DNA of 64,000 nt from Hypomesus transpacificus (taxonomy: Eukaryota; Chordata; Actinopteri; Osmeriformes; Osmeridae): positions 14,144,355-14,208,354 of the forward strand of contig NC_061068.1 in assembly GCF_021917145.1 (NCBI RefSeq), in the 5' to 3' direction. Below the pieces are notes generated by a model. The model was not told where the DNA came from. It saw only the letters and a list, made by a program, of their open reading frames with translations, and did no database searches. Below are positions 43,881-54,335 of this stretch, in pieces; within the stretch, counting starts at the first letter, position 1, and each line of letters begins with the position of its first letter. Made by a program: the position numbers and the translations under genes.

Positions 43881-44384
43881 GCTACAGTACTGTCTTCAAT
43901 GCTACAGTTATGGCTAAACTTTATTATGTCTTATTACACGGCTGTTCTTTAATGCTGTAGAATGCTCCATTCACTTGAATGGGGCTTCCCAACGTTCTGC
44001 GGTAAACAATTTTCTCATATTCGACCGTTGCTAAGCACATTTGACCGCTGTCAAGGGAAGTGGCCTTTTTGCCTCGGATTCACGTCTTTCGTAGCACTCC
44101 GCAAGTAGTCCGGTAACTTTTCAACCCCAGCGTACTCTATTGCTTAACGACGTCAGCTGATTTGAAGCCTAAAGAATGTTCAAAGTCTATGAAGTTCAAC
44201 GTCTTTGGCAAACTATTTCTCTGCTGATCAACAATACGAATGGTAATAAATACATTGTAAAAAGACACTGTGTTATTGTGTCACAAGTAATTTTTTTTGG
44301 CAAGTAGTTGTGTAATAAGTGGGATAATGTATAGAACGCCGATCATTATTGGGAAAATAAGCCCCTTCAGGGCGAAACAAACCC

Positions 44385-44558
44385 CCTACGTTACAGTTGA
44401 TCATCTGTCCATCATCGTATAAAGCCCGCCCTGACAATTTAATTGGTCCGCCCAGATCCTGGTTATCTGTAGTTGTCCCCAATACGAGACCCTCCAGACC
44501 CAACTTCCCGACCAAATTCTTTTGTGGGCGGGACGAAGTTGGGCTGGCAGCCAGGCTA
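44385..44558 (-). mobile_element. Family M fragment, inverted
   Basis: From TAGCCTGGCTGCCAGCCCAA (minus strand at 44558) to about TGATCAACTGTAACG. It lacks the other end and sits inside family B just before ATTTGAATCGC. Confidence 0.7.
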
Positions 44559-44979
44559 ATTTGAATCGCAATTCCATCTGAAATACTGCCGGTGACAATG
44601 TTGTTACAGTTGCTTGTTTCAAAGGGAGTTCCTTGCTTCAAAGGATGTTCTTAATGAATTATGCAATATGAGTAGGCTAAATGCCTGAAAATATCACTAG
44701 AAGGGAAAACGGACCCACCTGCAACCGACGCAAGCAAGCACACCCTACAATTTCCTCAGAAATTGTACCCTCTCTAGTTTTTTAATGTTGTACAAATATA
44801 GGCTTTATATAGGCCTAGCATTGTGCATGCAGTTTTAATTGAGTTCCAGGGATGTATGTAGTCATAGTATATGTACACAATACATAATTATTAACAAATA
44901 TAGTTATAAATTACCTATCCTTGTTGTGTTACACACATATATTTGGACTTACATTAATATTATATTACAGATATATTAT

Positions 44980-45135
44980 ATGACAGAGGTTTTTCTGACA
45001 GCGTTTAGTTTGAGGACGTTTTGTCTGAGAATGACAGATGTTTTTCTGAGACTGAAGCCGTTTCGCCTGAGTCTGACGACTTTTGGTCTGAGACTTGACG
45101 CCTTTTCGTTTGAGTCTGACAATTGAGTCTGAGAT
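44980..45135 (+). repeat. Degenerate ~26-bp tandem repeat
   Basis: TTTTCTGA, TTTGTCTGAGA, TTTTTCTGAGACTGA, TTTCGCCTGAGTCTGAC, TTTTGGTCTGAGACTTGAC and TTTTCGTTTGAGTCTGAC follow one another. The reading frame across it is repeat-born and not considered a gene. Confidence 0.55.
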
Positions 45136-45384
45136 CTGAGGATGTCCTAAAATGAACACCGCAGGGGAGGTAACCTTGCTCCTATCTACGTCACTAGGAG
45201 GAGATTTTCAAACAGAGCAATGGAGCCTTCATTTTGTCCAAGGCGGAGAAGAACACGAAGGGCTTGGTTCATACTTATCGAAAATTCTAGCCACTGGGGG
45301 ACCAAAGGCAGGCTAGGGGAACTAATATTAATGTTAAATAACCTCATAAAATGACGTTTTCAGGTCACGTCTCCTTTAAGAATT

Positions 45385-45590
45385 TCAGTGCCCAGTCTGA
45401 CCTTGTGTTGTTCTGTGTAGGCCTAGCTGACAAATAAAAGACTTGAACTTGATAGGGACTTCCACATGTAATGCGAGCGTGCATAGTGCGCGAGCGAAAG
45501 TTTTTGGCCATTATTTGAGTGCAAAATAGTTTAATTGAGCTTTATGTAGAATAAACATAGACGTTTATCAAAAAAACCTTGTCTACTGAT
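45385..45590 (+). mobile_element. LINE 3' tail plus family A internal fragment
   Basis: 45385-45455 ends CTGACAAATAAAAGACTTGA, the same LINE tail as 37641. 45463-45590 (GCGTGCATAGTG, GAGTGCAAAATAGTTTAATTGAGC, ACCTTGTCTACTGATG) matches the middle of family A. Confidence 0.6.
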
Positions 45591-45702
45591 GCCCTCACTC
45601 CGGCCCTGCTCCCATCCATCCTCGCTGCCGCGTATCGTTACGGCAGGGCCCCCCGGCTCAGCTATCCATGTTTTTGCAAAAAACCTTTGGGCGATAACAC
45701 CG

Positions 45703-45830
45703 GAACAGCTTGAGTTGTTTACATCCGGTTAGAAAGAACGCGCATGAAGGAGAAGGCTAACTTCATCGAACCACAGTTTTGTAAATTATATGTTATTATA
45801 ATATATATTATAAGGTTTTTAACCACCAAC
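45703..45830 (+). promoter_or_regulatory. Conserved 5' flank of the second zinc-finger exon 1
   Basis: ACACCGGAACAGCTTGAG, TTGTTTACATCCGGTTAG and AAAGAACGCGCATGAAG match the block before 21487. It is followed by an AT-rich insertion (ATTATATGTTATTATAATAT) not present in the first copy. Confidence 0.45.
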
Positions 45831-46035
45831 ATGTCTCTAAATGTGTCTAAACTAAATGTGTTTGGGAACTTTATCAATGAGCGATTAACAACGTCAGCTT
45901 TAGAGATATTCGCGGCCGCTGAAAAATTGTTTGCCGAGTTCGAAGAGGAGATTTGTTGTTCAAAGGAGGAGAGCAAGCGACTGCAACGCTTGTTGGACAT
46001 TGTTACTCAACCTGAGATCAAGCTTCACCGAACAG
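45831..46035 (+). CDS. First coding exon of a second zinc-finger gene
   Basis: It encodes MSLNVSKLNVFGNFINERLT, then EIFAAAEKLFAEFEEEI and RLLDIVTQPEIKLHRT, the fish ZNF leader, and ends with the phase-1 donor ACAG/GTTCGATT. It is four residues longer at the start than gene 1. The next exon in the right orientation and phase is at 56033, 10 kb away. That pairing is an inference; the exon could instead be an orphan. TE content between them does not by itself exclude splicing. Confidence 0.65.
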
Positions 46036-46299
46036 GTTCGATTAATTACTACAGTTGATTATAATCTGCTGTATCACTATTAATTATATCTTGAATTATA
46101 TATTTGGTCCTACCCAGGTGTGCCAAAATTATTAAATCAAGGCCTTAGGTTTGCCCCCCTCCCGCCCCGTCATATATATATATGTATATAAAAATATAAA
46201 GAGTTGATATTAGCTTGAACAGGCAAACTTTATTAAAATATTTTAACATTTGTGTACCTTTGAGCTGATTTAAACAATTACAGTAATAAAACATTTCGG
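46036..46299. other. Intron sequence after exon 1
   Basis: The first ~100 bases (TACAGTTGATTATAATCTGC, ATATTTGGTC, TACCCAGGTGTG) match 21690-21770 and 59470-59550. The rest is AT-rich with a short TA microsatellite near 46172. Confidence 0.5.
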
Positions 46300-47628
46300 A
46301 TCAGGCTGGTATGGTTCACTCCCCATGTCCAGGGCACTGCTACATTGACTCCCTTGAAGGTCACTGTCGCTCAAACTGACTTCCATAAAGAGCAAAGAAA
46401 ACTTAGCCTAGTCTGCACCTGCATGTTTTCATAACAATTCACTTAAAACAGGTAGACAATGTTTACACTGTCAGTCATGATAGTACACCTCAACACAGAT
46501 CAATTTAAGACCTCACCTGAAGCCCTGTTGGTCCAGCTGCTGCTTCCTCAACTTACCAGTGCTCTGCACTGGACTTCTGAGTTTCCTGAATGCATTTCTA
46601 AATTATGCCTTAATGAATACATTTAGACCTAATATGAGTAGTATATGTATTTATTTTTGAAAGCAATTTAGAATATTTTGGTAATAGGTTCAGGTTTTAT
46701 GGAACAGCCTTGTTTTTTTATATCCAACATCACATAATTCGGAATCAAAAACTGCTGACAAGGTCAGATTCCCCGAACGTCCTTCAATTTCATTGTAATG
46801 CTGGAAATTCTTAACGAAATGCCATGACTAAGACCTCACCTGAAGCCCTGATGGTCCAGCTGCTGCTTCCTCAGCATGCACTATATCTGCACTGGATTCA
46901 TGCGTTTCCTGAATGCATTTTGTAGCTTAAGTAACTAAATGACGTAATGAGAAGTACATGCAATGCATTTGTTTGTTCAGAATTTTTTTTAATTATACAT
47001 ATATGTAGGTAATTGGTTCAGGTTTTGTGGAGCTGTACTAGGCCTACATCATCTGTACTGGACTTCTGAGCAATGAAATTATGTATTAATGAATTACATG
47101 ATGCACACCAGTGCTTGAAGTGGAGAAAAAAAGGTGCCGGTACTCTCTTGCATTGGTAAATCATTATGAAATTTGAGATTTCTACAGTGAAAAACAAAAC
47201 TTGGATTGCTGGTCCAACAACAATTTATTGTTATCCTATTTATTAACAACATAAATGCTTAGCCTCAGGAACATATTTTATCAGGGGGGTGGCTTAATGT
47301 TGCGGGGCGGCAGGGATGGACTGGGAGTAAAAATAGGCCCTGGACGTTTATCCAGACCAGCCCACCAGAACCGGCCCCCGTATAGCTACGCCACCACAGC
47401 TGCCTGCTAATGCATGCATAGTCTGTGTTTGATGTTATGCTAGTTCGGGAGTTCGATACTTAAAGATACTTACTTTTTTGGCCTTTATTTGAGCGCAAAA
47501 TAGTTTTTTGAGCCTTGTGTAAAATAAAAATTGCTGTTTTTTATAGTTAGACCTTATAGTAAAACCATGTCTAGTGAAAGTGATGTATTTTTTCCTCTTT
47601 ATTTTTCAGCCCCACCCTAACGTTTCTT

Positions 47629-48413
47629 TAGCCTGGCTGCCAGCCCAACTTCTCCCCGCCCAAAAAAAAATTTGTTCGGGAAGTTGGGTCTGGAGGGTCT
47701 CGTATTGGGGACCAACTACAGAAAACCAGAATCTGGGCGAACCAATTAAATTGCCGGGCGGGCTTTATAGGATGATGGACAGATGATCAACCAGCAACGT
47801 AATCACCCACGTCACAAAAGAGCGTTTAAGTTGAATTCGTTTTGAACAAACATGGCTACCGCTGGGGATCTGGGATGTTATGATTCTGCCATCGAGTCTG
47901 TTTTAGAAGAAATCGGGAGCACATTAATTTTGAAAGAGGAACAGAGAGACGCAATCAAGGCATTTGTCAATGGAAAATATGTTTTTGCCGTCCTTCCTAC
48001 GGGATTCGGTAAAAGTTTAATTTATCAGCTGGCCCCGATGGAGTTGTAATCCTGAACGGAGAACTTGTTCGTATATGCATTGCCCTTTATTGTTTCGCTC
48101 AAAAAGGTTGACCGTGTGAACAAGTACTCTCCCTACCCTTAAATTAATTTTACAACACCGGCAAAAATCGTTTGTATTCATTCTTCAAGCATACTTCAAG
48201 TCTGCTTGTAGTTTAGTTCTGTTGACAACAACTATGCGGTGCTTAACATACGTCACATACTTTGTTGCTCTGATTGGTTGTAGATCTATCCAATTGAGCG
48301 AAGAGGCATTTGTTTTCCAGGCTCGTTTGAAACACGCCCTGTAGTCAAAGCCCAACGGAGAGTTCTCAGACTCATATTCTGAATAGAATTATGAGTATGA
48401 CAACGTCAGGCTA
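47629..48413 (+). mobile_element. Family M element with RecQ-like helicase segment, exact 9-bp target duplication
   Basis: Ends TAGCCTGGCTGCCAGCCCAA and GACAACGTCAGGCTA; ACGTTTCTT is duplicated at 47620-47628 and 48414-48422. The right subterminal region holds an inverted motif CTCATATTCT...AGAATTATGAG. The central open frame (47852-48049) is described separately. The shorter sibling at 29493-29874 lacks that frame. Confidence 0.88.
47852..48049 (+). CDS. RecQ-helicase-like N-terminal fragment inside family M
   Basis: The 65-residue frame starts MATAGDLGCYDSAIESVLEE. It continues FVNGKYVFAVLPTGFGKSLI and ends YQLAPMEL and a stop. LPTGFGKS is a Walker A (motif I) in the form used by RecQ-family SF2 DNA helicases, preceded by a Q-motif-like LKEEQRDAIKAF. 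Motifs Ia-VI, RQC and HRDC are absent, so it cannot be a helicase by itself. The sharp start codon and uninterrupted frame suggest that longer family members carry a full RecQ-like gene. What that gene does for the element is unknown. Confidence 0.6.
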   Translation: MATAGDLGCYDSAIESVLEEIGSTLILKEEQRDAIKAFVNGKYVFAVLPTGFGKSLIYQLAPMEL

Positions 48414-49817
48414 ACGTTTCTTATCCTCTTTTTCCATTGTTATTCTTCTCCTGGTGTTCCCGATGGCCAGTCCGCTACTGCGGGGCTGTTCTGCGGTGGT
48501 GGATTTTCAAGTCATATCATTTTAAATTCTCGTGCTGTCAGGGGGTGCTGCAGCACCCTCAACACACCTAGTTCCCGCAGCCATACTTAAATGTAGGCCC
48601 TATGTATTTATTCAAACAAGTTTGAAGCTCATGATTCGTAGCCTACCCGATGTTTCTGGTTATACTTGGACCTCTGTTGACGTGTCTGGCTCTGGCACAC
48701 GCGTTCTTTTAGTGACTTTCTGAAAGGCTAACATAATTACTTGCAAACGAAAGCCGTTTAGTTTCTAGGTTTGAAAGCAGCAGTGAAAAGTCTGTTTTAC
48801 TCAGGCATCAGTTGATGCTGTCTAGATAACTTTTTCGAATCTAGCGTACCGGCAAGCCAGAAAAGGTGCCGGTACGCTTAAGAGTAAAATGTAGAGGTGC
48901 CGGTACTGCGTACCGGTGGGTACCGTCCCACTTCGAGCACTGATGCACACATTTGGGCATCCCAATTTATAACACCTTTTTACTACCTACAAGTATAAGT
49001 GTGAATGATAACATTCATGGTTAACATTGTCTAAACATCCCTTAAGAAACAGCAATATAATGCAATCTTTACCAAAGTGGACAATTCAACTTCTCACCTG
49101 AACCCCTGATGCTGATTCATCACCAACCTGCTCTACATCTGTATCTTCAGGGTGCTGTTTTTCCTGCACAGCAATTCATAAATTTAATACAGGCACTAAC
49201 CATGCTTAGTTGACTGTTAACATTGGTCCAGATTGAAGGGATAGCCATATTATCATCCAAGGGATCATATAAGCCTACTTATTACCATTTATTATCAATT
49301 TTGAGTTGCTAGCCTGCTGCTACTATACTAAACTAGCACGGTGCCATTATGTGGGTAGGTTAGCTTTATTCTTCTGGCTTCAACAAGACCAGCTGCTGCT
49401 AACACACTGGTCGAAAGATAGGGATAGATTTAATACAAGCAAAAGTTACATGCTCTACTACACTAACAACTTTCAAAACATGTTTCCATTGTAGAATGAG
49501 TGGCGATGTAAGGCTAGCAGGTTTGCACTGTGTGGGTAGTTTTCCTACAAGCTAACTAACAACAACCTTCTTGATAGCTACTTACTCTCTGGGTGGTGAA
49601 AACACTTTTGATATCTCTCTTCTTTTTCATATCTACAAAGCACAAAAGGGTCAAAAATATCAATGCTGAGACCAAAGGAAATACTAATGTGAGGCGTTAT
49701 TATTTCCTGCCGTCTTTAGTAGCTTACCGCTGGCAGCTCTCTTTTTGTAAGTCACGATTCACAAAGTGTTTCTGACTCTGCCACTTCAGCCAATTAAATG
49801 ACATCATCTTGTCCTGC

Positions 49818-50540
49818 ATAGGGATGGGTATCGAGAACCGGTTCTGTAACGATCCGGTTCCTAATTTCTCAAAACCCGAATATCAATAAGGTCCAAGCTT
49901 ATCGATACCGCTATCGAGACTAAGTAATATAATGTAACGTTGACTTATGTCTCGAGAAATAAGTAATGTCATTTAAATCAAATCACTGGTGCACAAAGAT
50001 ACAACGTTTGACTAATAAAATGACTAAATTCAATTGAATGGCCTACCGCCTTTAAACTAAACAAAGAAGAATTTAATTGTCTCACTCGCTACTTCGCTTC
50101 ATTTATCATTTTGGTGCTAGCTACGAAGGCAGAACGCACGAAACGGTCAAAGGCTTGGCTACATTTTATTAAAGCCAAAGATAAAAATGAAGCAAAGTAC
50201 AATATCTGTTCTAAAATAATTTATTGTGAAGGGGGAAAAACAACTGCGATGAACAAGCACCTCAACGTTGTGCATCAGATAAAGATCAAATGCAGTAGGC
50301 TACTTCGACTGTCTTCGAGTCGCAACGGTGCCAACTCCAGCTGACTTTGCAGGACAATCCTCCGGTGAGCGCACCCCAACTTCGTAGCAAGTCTCCATCG
50401 TTGACAATAATAAGCCAATTCAGGGCTCAACAGTGCAACTATTTCACTTGCATATGCCGCTAACATTTGATGTGTGCGCCGTAGTGCGCCAACTGCAAAA
50501 AATATTTACGAGCACAGTGTGTGAGTAAAGACTAGCCTCC
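49818..50540 (+). mobile_element. hAT remnant with mutated BED finger
   Basis: It starts TAGGGATGGGTATCGAGAAC, a hAT-like terminus. At 50111-50344 the frame RSKAWLHFIKAKDKNEAKYN, ICSKIIYCEGGKTTAMNKHL, NVVH is a BED zinc finger of the ZBED/Ac type in which the first Cys of CxxC is Tyr (YNIC). The rest of the transposase is gone. Confidence 0.6.
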
Positions 50541-52118
50541 CCCCCTCACTGCTGACCATTCAAAACATAGTCACCGCAAGCATGGCTCTGTGGGATGCTT
50601 AAGCATCGTGTTAAACAAAAACAGAGACAGAAGAAAATAGGGATAAGATAAGGAAGGTTTGGGTTTGTTTAGCTAGTCATTTAGCTATATCAGGTGCCTT
50701 TTGTTGAAACGTGTCACTTTTCGTTAACCAACCAATCACAGTCTAGTTACTCATCCAGGTTGTGGATAGTAGGCTACATCTGTAGTGGACAGATTTAGAT
50801 TTAGCTAGAGTCAGGATCCATTGTGCCTATATATGCTCCTTTTAGCCAGCCTCCTCCTGAGAGCAACACGTTCCCCTTGTTCTATTTTACATCTGTTTTT
50901 ACTTAAGAAATAGAAAAGTACCCGTTTCTTGTGACTGAGTGGTTTACTAGCACAGACAACTGTGTCACTAACTACTAGCTAGCTATCCAAGTGTCATCTA
51001 CCAGATTAGAAGACTTTAGCCTCATTGAGCGAGAGGCAGTTGGAACCGAAACTGTACTATACTGTTGCCAGTGGTATGTGACAGTAGTGATGTGTTGTTC
51101 ATTTTGAACGAATCATTAGTATGATTCGGGAGTAACGCGTAGACTCAGAGAGTGATCTCGTGGCCGAGATTTAAAAAAAGTTTAAATAACAAAGCCTGTA
51201 ATCATCACTTGTGGACAAATCTATAATGGAATAAAAGAAAATAATAAAATAAAGGGAAAACTCCCATTAAAAACTCACAAGAGGAAAAAAATTGAAGAAA
51301 CCTTGGGAGGAGTAATTCAGTGAGGGATCCTCTCCTCCAGAGACGGTTGGTGAAAGAGAGGTGCAGAACACAGGCTTAACATAGTCATACAGCAGGGAAG
51401 TGTCAATGGGTGTTAAACACCAAAATCCAGTGTTCAGCTTGGATCAGAATGTCAGTATAAGCAGAGGTAGCCACAGGGCTGGGGACTGTGATCGGTGCAA
51501 CATCACAGGCAGTGCAGCATCACAGGCAGGTGGATGAGGGAAGGGACCAGAAACTCGCTGTTGTCTGTCAGGTGCTGACAGCTCAAACCCCCCACACCAC
51601 AGGGGATGTGTGGAGGGGGGACAGAGAGAGGAGAGCAGGGATTAGAAAATGCCTGGGGGGTGTCCCATCAATGTTGATTAAGGACAAGCAAGACTTATTT
51701 TGCCAAGTCTCGCTTACTTCAGCAAGAGTTCCGTTCCATTAAAGTGGCTTATTCTAGTTCTAGCTACATAACCAAGGTAACTCATACTTCGGAACTAGCC
51801 TGCTCCATGTCAGGTTAAAATTCAAGCTAAACTAAAATGTGTTCCAAATAATCTCAAACAGGCAGAAACACAATGTCAAAAGACAGTTCCGTCGAGTAAA
51901 TTCCTGCGCGCAAAGCACTTTGTTCGGAAACATGAGTGCATACTTTTTGAAGTGCAGACATGAATGAATTTACATGTTTACTTCATCTCCAAAGAATGTA
52001 TTAAATAAATAAGTTAAGAAATAATGTCACTTTAACTGTTTTCGAAAGCCATTGGCTAATTAACATTAAATAAGGCCTTAGAAACTAAGCAGAGCATCTA
52101 GACAAGTTACAATCAATT
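50541..52118. other. Gene-free interval
   Basis: No coding sequence is supported. A hAT-like terminus may begin near 51085 (TAGTGATGTGTTGTTC). 51015-51085 is similar, inverted, to the repeat upstream of zinc-finger gene 1 (GGAACCGAAACTGTAC). 51430-51700 is GC-richer but not recognisable. Confidence 0.35.
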
Positions 52119-52270
52119 ATGGCGTATCCGTTCTATGACAACCCTGTGGTGGATGAAGGTGCTCAGATTATACAAAGAGCGTTTATCCCACCAGCCCCAA
52201 GGGTCTTCAGAGACAGAAGTAATGCTTCCCTGACAAGTATCTGTGGAAGAGATATAGGTTCAGCAGGCCC
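52119..52270 (+). pseudogene. Harbinger (HARBI1-like) transposase N-terminal fragment
   Basis: ATG 52119 gives MAYPFYDNPVVDEGAQIIQR, AFIPPAPRVFRDRSNASL, typical of the start of fish HARBI1-like nucleases. It then diverges (TSICGRDIG) and stops. Only the first ~46 codons match; no DDE motifs. Confidence 0.65.
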
Positions 52271-52500
52271 AGAATAATTTATCTTGATAAACTTTTTTGT
52301 GTTTCTTAAAAAATATACATAGAAAAATACTTCAGCAACTCTTAAGGATGGCAATGAACACATACGAGCAGCCTACCATCCTTCGTAGAAAGTAGTAGAA
52401 AGGAGAGTAGTAGACTATAATAGTAGAAATGAGGGTAGTAAACTGCAGTCAATGTAGGTAAGGCTAGATATACAGTCTGCTGGAATCACACAAGAAAGTG

Positions 52501-53935
52501 TAGGGCTGTAACAAACAATTATTTTGATAATCGACTAATCTAACTATTATTAGAACGATAAGTCGACTAATCCTCTATTATTTCACTGATTAATCAGTAG
52601 GCTTTAAATTATTATTCAGCTTTTGCAATTTGTTAAAACATCGAGTTATACTTATTCTAACTAATAAATAAAACCAGGAAATCACTTCAGCCTTTGAAAA
52701 AAATGTTTGTTTTTTTTAGCCAACTGAACAGGCCAATGTCTTTTTTTCCAATTACTCAATGTTTTTCATTGAACATAACCCTGTTGTCTTACAAATGAAG
52801 CTCTTAATGCTGCGGCTTTATTTAAGATATTTGTTTACATTCCTAGCTTTATGTCTGTAATGCATGTCTAACTGCTGTCTGTGGAAATGTTGCTACATTG
52901 TTAGTATGCGTGAAATACGGCGTAATATCAACTGGTGTCGCTAACTGATCTTGCTTAGTTCCAGCTGGAGCACACCCACTTCTCACCCGTTTCCAACTCC
53001 TCTCATGCCGGGATGTTTACTTTTTAAATGTTCCAGCATGCACGTTGTGCTCCCATGGAAAACAAGTTCCACCTTGCACGCATTACAGATGACAGTATTT
53101 TTAGTGACGCGACTTATTCTGCTACGTTTGCATGCTGACATTTTAGCGCTGTTTTCTTCTATTGGATAGCAACGGGAGGGCTGTATTAGTCTAGCGCTTC
53201 AGTGCCGCACTGGTCAAATCACTTTATTGCAGGCAGTTAAAATAGGTTCTATGAGATCAAACGATTTGTCAACAAGTTGTCTCCCTTGCCTTGTTAATTG
53301 CGGCAACATTGCCCTTTTTGGGGACAACACCCAAAAAACTCAATGAAAATGATGAAAATAACAGTCCTCTGCTGGTTTACGCTTTGCTTTTTGCGACATA
53401 ACTCCTCTTTTTGACAATCGCCTGATCTTGGCTGCACAGCCTAAGCTTACTGAGGTCTAGCTTGAATTAGCGTTGCCTGTTAGTGGAAGTGAATGTTAGT
53501 GGAACGGCTTGAGGCTTAAGTCTAAGTTGACGTTTACCCAAGTGAGACTTATTCGTGTAAGCGTGACTTGCGTTAGCAACATTGATGGAACACCCCCCAG
53601 GAGCAGCTAACAGTTACATCCCCCTAATACTTTTATTGTTGGTGCAATTAATGGCAGCTAAGCTGACATTCTGATTCACACTATCAATTTGGTTTTGAAA
53701 TGAGGTCAAAGGAATTAGATATTTGACTGTATAACAACCCTCTACGGACACAATGAAGCTTGAGTCACCATCGGCTAGTACATTCTTTATTTTATTTGCC
53801 AGACTTTGCACATGAAATGCATGAATAATGCAACTGAAAAAAGGTACATTATCTGTCCGAATTATTCTTTCTGTTGCATATAGGGCTGCAACAACAAATC
53901 GATGTGTCAGGTACTAAATAGCCCCCACACACCTC
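52501..53935 (-). mobile_element. hAT remnant with BED zinc finger
   Basis: Left terminus TAGGGCTGTAACAAACAATT near 52503; right side TAGGGCTGCAACAACAAATC near 53881, perhaps a second element end in the same direction. On the minus strand 53141-52983 encodes MSACKRSRISRVTKNTVICN, ACKVELVFHGSTTCMLEHLK, SKHPGM and a stop: a BED finger with CxxC and HxxxxH intact. The catalytic part is missing. 52797-52930 is shared with 23785-23955. Confidence 0.6.
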
Positions 53936-54142
53936 CCTTTACATATCAAAACTACCTTTAGCCTGACTATGTAAAATATGCAAATCACCATAAAATCCAA
54001 TTGAATTACTTAAATTGGAAATAAATATATATTTTTAGTTTCATTGACTTCATATTGGCTTTCCAACTGTCCCCATATACTTCCTTCCCCTCTTTGTTTA
54101 TCATCTCAAATATATCCTTTTCAATTGATTACATTACATTAC

Positions 54143-54330
54143 ACATTTACATTTAGTTATTTAGCAGACACTCTTATCCAGAGCGACTGGAGTAAGTACA
54201 GGGACATTCCCCTGAGGCAAGTAGGGTGAAGTGCCTTGCCCAAGGACACAACGTCATTTAGCGTGGCCGGGAATCGACCCAGCAACCTTCTGATTACTAG
54301 CCCGATTTCCTAACCACTCAGCCACCTGAC
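54143..54330 (-). mobile_element. tRNA-derived SINE, near full length
   Basis: Minus strand: GTGGCTGAGTGGTTAGGAAA head, GGTCGATTCCCGGCC B box, TGTCCTTGGGCAAGGCACTT body and GCTCTGGATAAGAGTGTCTG tail. Same family as 15090-15245, with the V-SINE/L2-type tail retained. Confidence 0.85.
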
Positions 54331-54335
54331 ATTAG

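Larger units (their letters stand above)
41257..44745 (+). mobile_element. Family B inverted-repeat element hosting two other insertions
   Basis: Left end GGGTGTGCTTGC followed by CTTCGGCAAGCAC (a 9-bp hairpin), right end GCAAGCAAGCACACCC. Interior words CCCCTAAGGCTCAGTCAAT and GAATCGCAATTCCATCTGAA recur in the copy at 24850-26494. It contains a hAT (42206-43880) and a family M fragment (44385-44558). No transposase was recognised; parts resemble 18640-19010. Confidence 0.6.
47261..48587 (+). mobile_element. Family A element interrupted by family M
   Basis: It starts TTAGCCTCAGGAACATATTT and ends CTAGTTCCCGCAGCCATA; flanks CATAAATG and CTTAAATG agree at seven of eight bases. The left half (TTAATGTTGCGGGGCGG) and right half (CCAGTCCGCTACTGCGGGGC) are separated by the 785-bp element at 47629-48413. 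Confidence 0.7.
47109..48942. mobile_element. hAT element with exact 8-bp target duplication, hosting families A and M
   Basis: Ends CAGTGCTTGAAGTGG and CCACTTCGAGCACTG; ATGCACAC is duplicated at 47101-47108 and 48943-48950. The right subterminal part repeats GGTGCCGGTAC. Most of the 1,834-bp interior is a family A element (47261-48587). Confidence 0.9.
46300..49630 (-). pseudogene. hAT-type transposase gene, N-terminal exons only
   Basis: Minus-strand exons: 49630-49586 (MKKKRDIKSVFTTQR, donor GTAAGT), 49163-49098 (EKQHPEDTDVEQVGDESASG, 22 codons), 46908-46840 (ETHESSADIVHAEEAAAGPS, 23 codons), 46585-46517 (a tandem copy of the previous exon with an internal TAA), and about 46388-46300 (EVSLSDSDLQGSQCSSALDM, then EPYQPD). 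A basic MKxxDIxxF start followed by short, repeated acidic exons is the pattern of hAT proteins related to ZMYM/TTF-finger genes. The catalytic region is not present. A 1.8-kb hAT sits in the intron at 47109-48942. Confidence 0.65.

Noticed and set aside
44839..45126. A 95-residue frame with repeated FxLR segments
   Set aside because: It is generated by the degenerate tandem repeat at 44980-45135.
47852..48049. A functional host RecQ helicase gene
   Set aside because: Only motif I and the preceding helix are present, and the frame lies inside a transposon with exact 9-bp flanks.
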